Assembly: GCA_028817635.1 (NCBI GenBank)
Contig: JAPPPH010000057.1
Span: forward strand, 1,910 to 7,703
Direction: 5' to 3'
Source of the DNA: Verrucomicrobiales bacterium
GTDB lineage: Bacteria; Verrucomicrobiota; Verrucomicrobiia; Limisphaerales; UBA1096
DNA: 5,794 nucleotides
Shown here: in pieces, positions 1 to 5,794 of the stretch
Layout of the letters: every line of letters starts with the position of its first letter
Numbering within the stretch: position 1 is the first letter of the stretch
The notes under the pieces: model-generated
Databases searched by the model: none
What the model was told of the DNA's origin: nothing
What the model saw: only the letters and a program-made list of their open reading frames with translations
Translations under genes and position numbers: made by a program

Positions 1-1
1 G

Positions 2-2902
<2,901 letters not shown>

Positions 2903-2917
2903 AACCGCCACGCGGTT
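2903..2917 (+). other. Small hairpin directly after the secA stop codon
   Basis: The arms AACCGC (2903-2908) and GCGGTT (2912-2917) are perfect reverse complements around a three-base loop, starting one base after the secA TAA. No T-tract follows, so it does not look like a standard rho-independent terminator. It could still protect or define the 3' end of the secA transcript. A six-base stem can arise by chance, so confidence in a function is low. Confidence 0.35.
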
Positions 2918-2923
2918 AATCGT

Positions 2924-2940
2924 CCCCGCTTGGCCAAGCG
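2924..2940. repeat. 17-base direct repeat, left copy
   Basis: This copy is identical to 3087-3103. The 14-base core at 2927-2940 is a perfect palindrome. This copy runs on into CTTGG, which makes a second overlapping 12-base palindrome, CCAAGCGCTTGG, at 2934-2945. The flanking bases differ between copies (T before and C after here; C before and A after in the right copy), so the identity ends exactly at 17 bases. Confidence 0.8.
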
Positions 2941-2993
2941 CTTGGTTCGTGACGACGAATCTCAGCCTTCTTAGCTAATCGGCGCCCAAGGAG

Positions 2994-3013
2994 CGGGGGC
3001 ATTCCTGTCCCCG
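2994..3013. repeat. G/C-rich hairpin inside the intergenic module
   Basis: CGGGGGC (2994-3000) pairs with GTCCCCG (3007-3013), giving seven pairs including one G-T, around the loop ATTCCT. No T-run follows on either strand, so a simple terminator is unlikely. It is one of two adjacent hairpins separated by about 20 bases and bracketed by the 17-base repeats. Confidence 0.5.
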
Positions 3014-3034
3014 TGGGAAATCATGAACAGACGA

Positions 3035-3056
3035 GGACGGCTGAGGACAGCCGTCC
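3035..3056. repeat. Strong 8-bp perfect hairpin inside the intergenic module
   Basis: GGACGGCT (3035-3042) and AGCCGTCC (3049-3056) are exact reverse complements around the six-base loop GAGGAC. The loop resembles the start of the left arm (GAGGACGG at 3033-3040), so GAGGAC occurs twice within 16 bases. The structure would form equally in RNA from either strand. It may help stop or stabilise the secA transcript, or it may be a dispersed palindromic repeat. Only one copy is present in this window. Confidence 0.6.
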
Positions 3057-3086
3057 CTACCTTGCCTCTTTATTCAATATTCGCCC

Positions 3087-3103
3087 CCCCGCTTGGCCAA
3101 GCG
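3087..3103. repeat. 17-base direct repeat, right copy
   Basis: This copy is identical to 2924-2940, 163 bases downstream start to start, and contains the 14-base perfect palindrome at 3090-3103. It is preceded by additional C residues, making a run of seven at 3084-3090. It lies 20 bases from the A-run of the neighbouring terminator. Confidence 0.8.
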
Positions 3104-3122
3104 AACAGATGGTGCCTAAACT

Positions 3123-3155
3123 AAAAAAACCGGACGGCTTGTGGCCGCCCGGTTT
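3123..3155 (-). terminator. Rho-independent terminator of the minus-strand oxidoreductase gene
   Basis: Read on the minus strand, a G/C-rich stem is followed by seven T residues (the A-run at 3123-3129). The arms 3127-3133 and 3149-3155 give seven pairs, then one A/C mismatch (3134/3148), then four more pairs (3135-3138 with 3144-3147) around the loop TTGTG. It begins 19 bases past the TAA of the oxidoreductase gene, a typical spacing. In the plus direction only three T residues, which belong to the stem, follow, so it would be a poor terminator for secA. Confidence 0.9.
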
Positions 3156-3174
3156 GAGATTCGTGTTACTTGGC

Positions 3175-4530
3175 TTACGCTTTCTCGATGACGCCGTAGC
3201 GGGTTTTACCCGGGATGGCGATTGAGTACCGACCATCTTCGTCCGGCAAGGTCGGCGGAGCGGCTTCCCAGCCAAGAATTTCCGGCATGGTGTTCTCGTC
3301 GGAATTCAACGCCTCCTCGGCAGTGATCATCCGGCCGGTGTAGGTCGCCATGCGGCCCATCACAGAAGTCAGCGAACTGGTCGCTCCGTACTCAGCCTCG
3401 TTGAATGGCTTGTTGTTGCGGATGGCGTCAAACAGATCGTCATGCTCCTGCTGATAAGGATTTTGGCCACCGCCACCAAAGCGCCAAATTGCTTTGCCGT
3501 CATTGTCGGTGAGCATGTGTGGACCACTAACAGTTCCTCTCCCCTTAGTGCCTTGGACATGCTCGGAAACACTATTCCAACATCCGCGGATGTGGCGGCA
3601 TTGGCTGAACATGTAACTGCCGTCGTCGTACTTATATTCAACCGCGTGGTGATCGTAGATCTCGCCGTGGTCAATACCCCGGCGTACCTCGCGGCCGCCC
3701 ATACCCTGACAACTGGTTGGGTAGGCGCCCTTGACCCAGTTAATCACGTCGAGGTTGTGAATATGCTGCTCGGTGATGTGATCGCCGCACAGCCATACAA
3801 AGTAGTACCAGTTGCGCATCTGATATTCCATCTCGGTGAGCTTCCGACCGGCACGCTGCTCAAGACCCTTGCGATCACGCACCCAAACGCCACCACCGTT
3901 CCAATAGGCGCGCGCAGAAACGATGTCGCCAATCGCGCCGTCGTGAATCTGCTGAACGACCTGTTGGTAACCAAGCTGATGATGGCGCTGAAGGCCGACA
4001 CCCACTTTCAAATTCTTTTTCTTCGCTTCCTGCGCGGCGGCGAGAACCTGACGGACACCCTGCCCGTCCACAGCCACCGGTTTCTCCATGAAGACGTGTT
4101 TACCCTGCTTAACCGCCTCAGCAAAGTGCACAGGACGGAAACCCGGAGGGGTTGCGAGGATGACCATGTCTGCCTGGGCAATGGCATCCTTGTAGGCATC
4201 ATATCCAACGAACTTGTTCTCGTCCTTGACGTCTGCCTTGAGACCATGCTTGGTCTGGAGTCCCTTGTGACTGCCATCCATGCGATCCTTGAAGGCATCG
4301 GCCATGGCGACGAGTTTGACATCGCCATTGGTGCTCAGGGCCTGACTGGCAGCACCGGAACCGCGTCCGCCGCAACCGATCAATGCCACCTTGACGGTGT
4401 CACTGGCCTGCGCGAACGCGCCGCGCTCGATCGACAAACTGCCCACGGCCGCCGCAGTGGCACCCGTCTTGATGAAGTCACGACGGTCGAGCGACGGACT
4501 TTTCTTGGGAGTACGTTTTGATTGTTTCAT
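3175..4530 (-). CDS. Tat-exported Gfo/Idh/MocA family NAD(P)-dependent oxidoreductase
   Basis: This is a 451-residue dehydrogenase of the Gfo/Idh/MocA family, whose members oxidise or reduce sugars, inositols and related polyols with NAD(P). The N terminus has a twin-arginine signal: a basic stretch, DRRDFIK (residues 15-21), a short Ala/Gly-rich segment, and a likely cut after AFA (about residue 40). This implies export already folded, with cofactor bound. A Rossmann motif follows, VALIGCGGRG (48-57), then ATPPG (126-130), the conserved EKP with the presumed catalytic lysine (149-151), and a C-terminal substrate domain with HITEQHIHNLD (251-261). The segment QEHDDLFDAIRNNKP (361-375) and the following NEAEYGA are typical of the large PVC and Bacteroidota subgroup. 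The ATG at 4528-4530 is chosen because it places the Tat signal correctly; no good ribosome binding site is visible. The gene lies 44 bases after the cytochrome-SUMF1 gene, probably in one transcript. The substrate cannot be told from sequence. Confidence 0.93.
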   Translation of the reverse strand: MKQSKRTPKKSPSLDRRDFIKTGATAAAVGSLSIERGAFAQASDTVKVALIGCGGRGSGAASQALSTNGDVKLVAMADAFKDRMDGSHKGLQTKHGLKADVKDENKFVGYDAYKDAIAQADMVILATPPGFRPVHFAEAVKQGKHVFMEKPVAVDGQGVRQVLAAAQEAKKKNLKVGVGLQRHHQLGYQQVVQQIHDGAIGDIVSARAYWNGGGVWVRDRKGLEQRAGRKLTEMEYQMRNWYYFVWLCGDHITEQHIHNLDVINWVKGAYPTSCQGMGGREVRRGIDHGEIYDHHAVEYKYDDGSYMFSQCRHIRGCWNSVSEHVQGTKGRGTVSGPHMLTDNDGKAIWRFGGGGQNPYQQEHDDLFDAIRNNKPFNEAEYGATSSLTSVMGRMATYTGRMITAEEALNSDENTMPEILGWEAAPPTLPDEDGRYSIAIPGKTRYGVIEKA

Positions 4531-4574
4531 GACGTATAACTTTAAAATTCTCTAAAAAGGAACGGGCGGGCACC
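4531..4574 (-). other. A+T-rich 44-base spacer between the two minus-strand genes
   Basis: The half nearest the oxidoreductase ATG is strongly A+T-rich (4536-4558), in contrast to the G+C-rich genes on both sides. No GGAGG-like site lies at the usual 5-10 bases from the ATG; the nearest purine runs are AAAG at about 9 bases and AGAG at about 19 bases. No terminator hairpin is seen, which favours read-through from the upstream gene. An internal promoter or an unstructured translation-initiation region is possible, but I cannot assign -35 and -10 boxes. Confidence 0.4.
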
Positions 4575-5794
4575 TTAATCCGGTTCACCCTCGGTTGTCC
4601 AATATTTATGCATCTCCTCCGATGACGGGATGATCAGCGGGCGAACGACCCGGAAGCCGAGAAATTGGGCATCCGTGTGGTACCAAATGCTTTTGGGCAA
4701 CTGCGGGTCCTGAAACTTCCAATCCGGCGTGGAGGCGATGCGCTGTGCGCTGCGGAGTTTTTCCGGCTTGTCCATCCACGAACCGCCACGGGCCGCACGC
4801 GGATAAAGCGATTTCCCATAACGAAACGGGTTGGAAACCAGCTCCTTAATCGTCCCATAAACATCGGGGATGAATTGGTCGGTCGTCCATTCGCTGACGT
4901 TGCCGTGCATATCGTGCAGTCCCCAAGGATTGGGTTTCTTGGTGCCCACTTTTTGATATTTGAAGTTGCTGTTGCCGTCGTGCCAGGCGTAGTCGTCGAG
5001 CATCGCCGGATCATCCCCGAAACTGTATGCCGTGGTAGTACCGGCCCGGGCGGCGTACTCCCACTCGGCCTCAGTCGGTAACCGATAATAATGCCCGGTC
5101 TTGGCCGTAAGCCATTTGCAGTAAATGTTGGCCGCATGCTGCGTCATGCTGATGGCCGGAAACCCATCCGTGCCCATGCCAAAGCTCATCTCTACGTACG
5201 GCGTGGTCGGCCTGGCCACGGCATCGGAGACAGCGTTCAGCTCCGGTTTGAATCCGCGCAGCTTCATCACCATCTTTTCCTCCTCCTTATACATGAAGAG
5301 CGTGTAGCAGTTCCAAGTCGTCTCGGTCTTCGCCATCCAGAATGGGGCGATCTTCACCTTGTGTTGCGGACCCTCATTTGCGTTGCGGCCCTTCTCGTTT
5401 TCCGGGCTACCCATCACAAACTCCCCTCCCGGGATGGGTACCATTTCAAACTTCACGCCCGTGCCGGGGATTTCATCCGTGTACGGCTTCATCGTCGGCT
5501 CGAGCTGCTTAATCAACTGCTCGACTGCCTTGATTCGAATGTCGATCACCTCCTTGGGCGCGGCGGCGATGGTGCCGGTCGACGCAGGGCCTTCACCGGT
5601 TTCTTTGCGAACTGGCTCGAGTTTCAATCCTTCCGGCCAGGCAGCACCCTGAACGATCCAGTCACGCAATAGGTCAATCTGCTTCTGTTCCAGCGGGCCT
5701 CCTTTTTTTGCCGGTGGCATGAGGTCGTCATGATCCGCCGGCAGGATGACTGTCTGGTAGAGGCTGCTTTTCTCGAGATCGAACGGAACCACGG
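4575..5794 (-). CDS. Cytochrome c (planctomycete type)/SUMF1-domain fusion protein (N-terminal part outside window)
   Basis: 406 codons are visible and the frame is open to the window edge. The leading GTG (5790-5792) is internal, because it already lies within a conserved domain. Counting from that GTG, residues 1-55 match the end of a PSCyt1-type cytochrome c domain: a VVPFDLEKSSLY stretch, an LMPP motif carrying the likely axial methionine, and LLRDWIVQGAAWPEG. The CxxCH haem site would lie upstream, off the window. A linker and helical stretch (about 56-108) leads into a SUMF1/formylglycine-generating-enzyme-like domain (about 109-387) with VPIPGGEFVMGSP, YRLPTEAEWEYAARAG, WGLHDMHGNVSEW, ARGGSW and GFRVVRPL. 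The segment after ARGGSW has no cysteine; the only cysteines seen are at 162 and 225. The copper-binding pair of true formylglycine-generating enzyme is therefore absent, and sulfatase activation is unlikely. The domain may instead bind a ligand or do other chemistry. Location is presumably periplasmic, since haem is attached there. Confidence 0.9.
   Translation of the reverse strand, partial: VVPFDLEKSSLYQTVILPADHDDLMPPAKKGGPLEQKQIDLLRDWIVQGAAWPEGLKLEPVRKETGEGPASTGTIAAAPKEVIDIRIKAVEQLIKQLEPTMKPYTDEIPGTGVKFEMVPIPGGEFVMGSPENEKGRNANEGPQHKVKIAPFWMAKTETTWNCYTLFMYKEEEKMVMKLRGFKPELNAVSDAVARPTTPYVEMSFGMGTDGFPAISMTQHAANIYCKWLTAKTGHYYRLPTEAEWEYAARAGTTTAYSFGDDPAMLDDYAWHDGNSNFKYQKVGTKKPNPWGLHDMHGNVSEWTTDQFIPDVYGTIKELVSNPFRYGKSLYPRAARGGSWMDKPEKLRSAQRIASTPDWKFQDPQLPKSIWYHTDAQFLGFRVVRPLIIPSSEEMHKYWTTEGEPD

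Larger units (their letters stand above)
2924..3103. repeat. Palindrome-rich module bounded by identical 17-base repeats
   Basis: This 180-base stretch fills most of the gap between the converging secA and oxidoreductase genes. An identical 17-base sequence (CCCCGCTTGGCCAAGCG) sits at each end, and its last 14 bases form a perfect palindrome. Between the copies lie a weak hairpin (TTCGT 2946-2950 with ACGAA 2955-2959), a G/C-rich hairpin (2994-3013) and a strong 8-bp hairpin (3035-3056). I see no convincing coding potential: the open frame starting at 3013 runs through the terminator into the neighbouring gene on the opposite strand. The structure resembles REP-like or miniature palindromic intergenic elements, which often lie downstream of genes. 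No transposase, clear target-site duplication or second copy of the whole module is visible here, so the identity as an element is inference. Confidence 0.5.

Noticed and set aside
2924..3103. A CRISPR array
   Set aside because: There are only two copies of a 17-base repeat, 163 bases apart, with structured DNA in place of uniform spacers between them.
3013..3225. A possible small plus-strand gene in the convergent gap
   Set aside because: It starts inside the hairpin region, runs through the terminator stem and into the oxidoreductase 3' end, and its translation is low-complexity and unlike any known protein.
3442..4521. A 359-codon open frame on the plus strand opposite the oxidoreductase gene
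   Set aside because: It is an antisense shadow of a well-supported gene in G+C-rich DNA. Its translation shows no family motif, and the minus-strand product has a full Tat signal, Rossmann motif and EKP motif.
3175..4530. Assignment of the oxidoreductase as a GH109 glycosidase, another Tat-exported NAD-dependent relative
   Set aside because: The HITEQHIHNLD motif and C-terminal segments match the general planctomycete-type dehydrogenase subgroup. The HGLGP-type motif that I recall for GH109 is not seen.
4531..4560. A sigma-70-like promoter just upstream of the oxidoreductase ATG
   Set aside because: The only -10-like string, TTATAC on the minus strand, ends three bases before the ATG, which would give an almost leaderless transcript, and no convincing -35 box accompanies it.
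5091..5672. A 193-codon open frame on the plus strand opposite the SUMF1-domain gene
   Set aside because: It is a shadow frame with no recognisable domain, fully overlapping conserved SUMF1 and cytochrome motifs on the other strand.

Overview
The window looks like chromosomal DNA from a member of the Planctomycetota-Verrucomicrobiota-Chlamydiota (PVC) group, most likely Verrucomicrobiota. This is inferred from family features, because no database search was possible. The SecA has the extra segment before 'PYDVQLIGG' and the enlarged region after 'LIISGP' that I associate with PVC and Bacteroidota SecA. A formylglycine-generating-enzyme-like (SUMF1) domain is fused to the tail of a planctomycete-type cytochrome c domain. 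The third gene is a Tat-exported Gfo/Idh/MocA dehydrogenase of a type that is greatly expanded in these bacteria.

Layout. (1) Positions 2-2902, plus strand: secA, with its 5' end cut off by the window edge and its complete 3' end finishing in a Cys-rich SEC-C zinc motif. (2) Positions 2903-3174: a 272-base gap between converging genes. It holds no gene but is dense in inverted repeats. An identical 17-base palindrome-containing sequence occurs twice, at 2924-2940 and 3087-3103. Two clear hairpins lie between the copies, and a rho-independent terminator serving the minus-strand gene lies at 3123-3155. (3) Positions 3175-4530, minus strand: a Tat-signal Gfo/Idh/MocA oxidoreductase. (4) Positions 4531-4574: a 44-base A+T-rich spacer. 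(5) Positions 4575-5794, minus strand: the cytochrome c/SUMF1 fusion protein, whose N-terminal part lies outside the window.

How the genes relate. SecA is the housekeeping motor of the Sec export machinery and has no evident functional tie to the converging genes. The two minus-strand genes are co-oriented, closely spaced and share one visible terminator, so they are probably co-transcribed. Both appear to act outside the cytoplasm: one has a twin-arginine signal, and the other has a c-type cytochrome domain, which must be matured in the periplasm. A shared periplasmic redox or carbohydrate-related role is plausible but is inference.

I found no CRISPR array, tRNA, rRNA, transposase or clearly undescribed multi-gene system. 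The least explained parts are the palindrome-rich gap after secA and the cytochrome-SUMF1 protein, which lacks the active-site cysteines of true formylglycine-generating enzyme.
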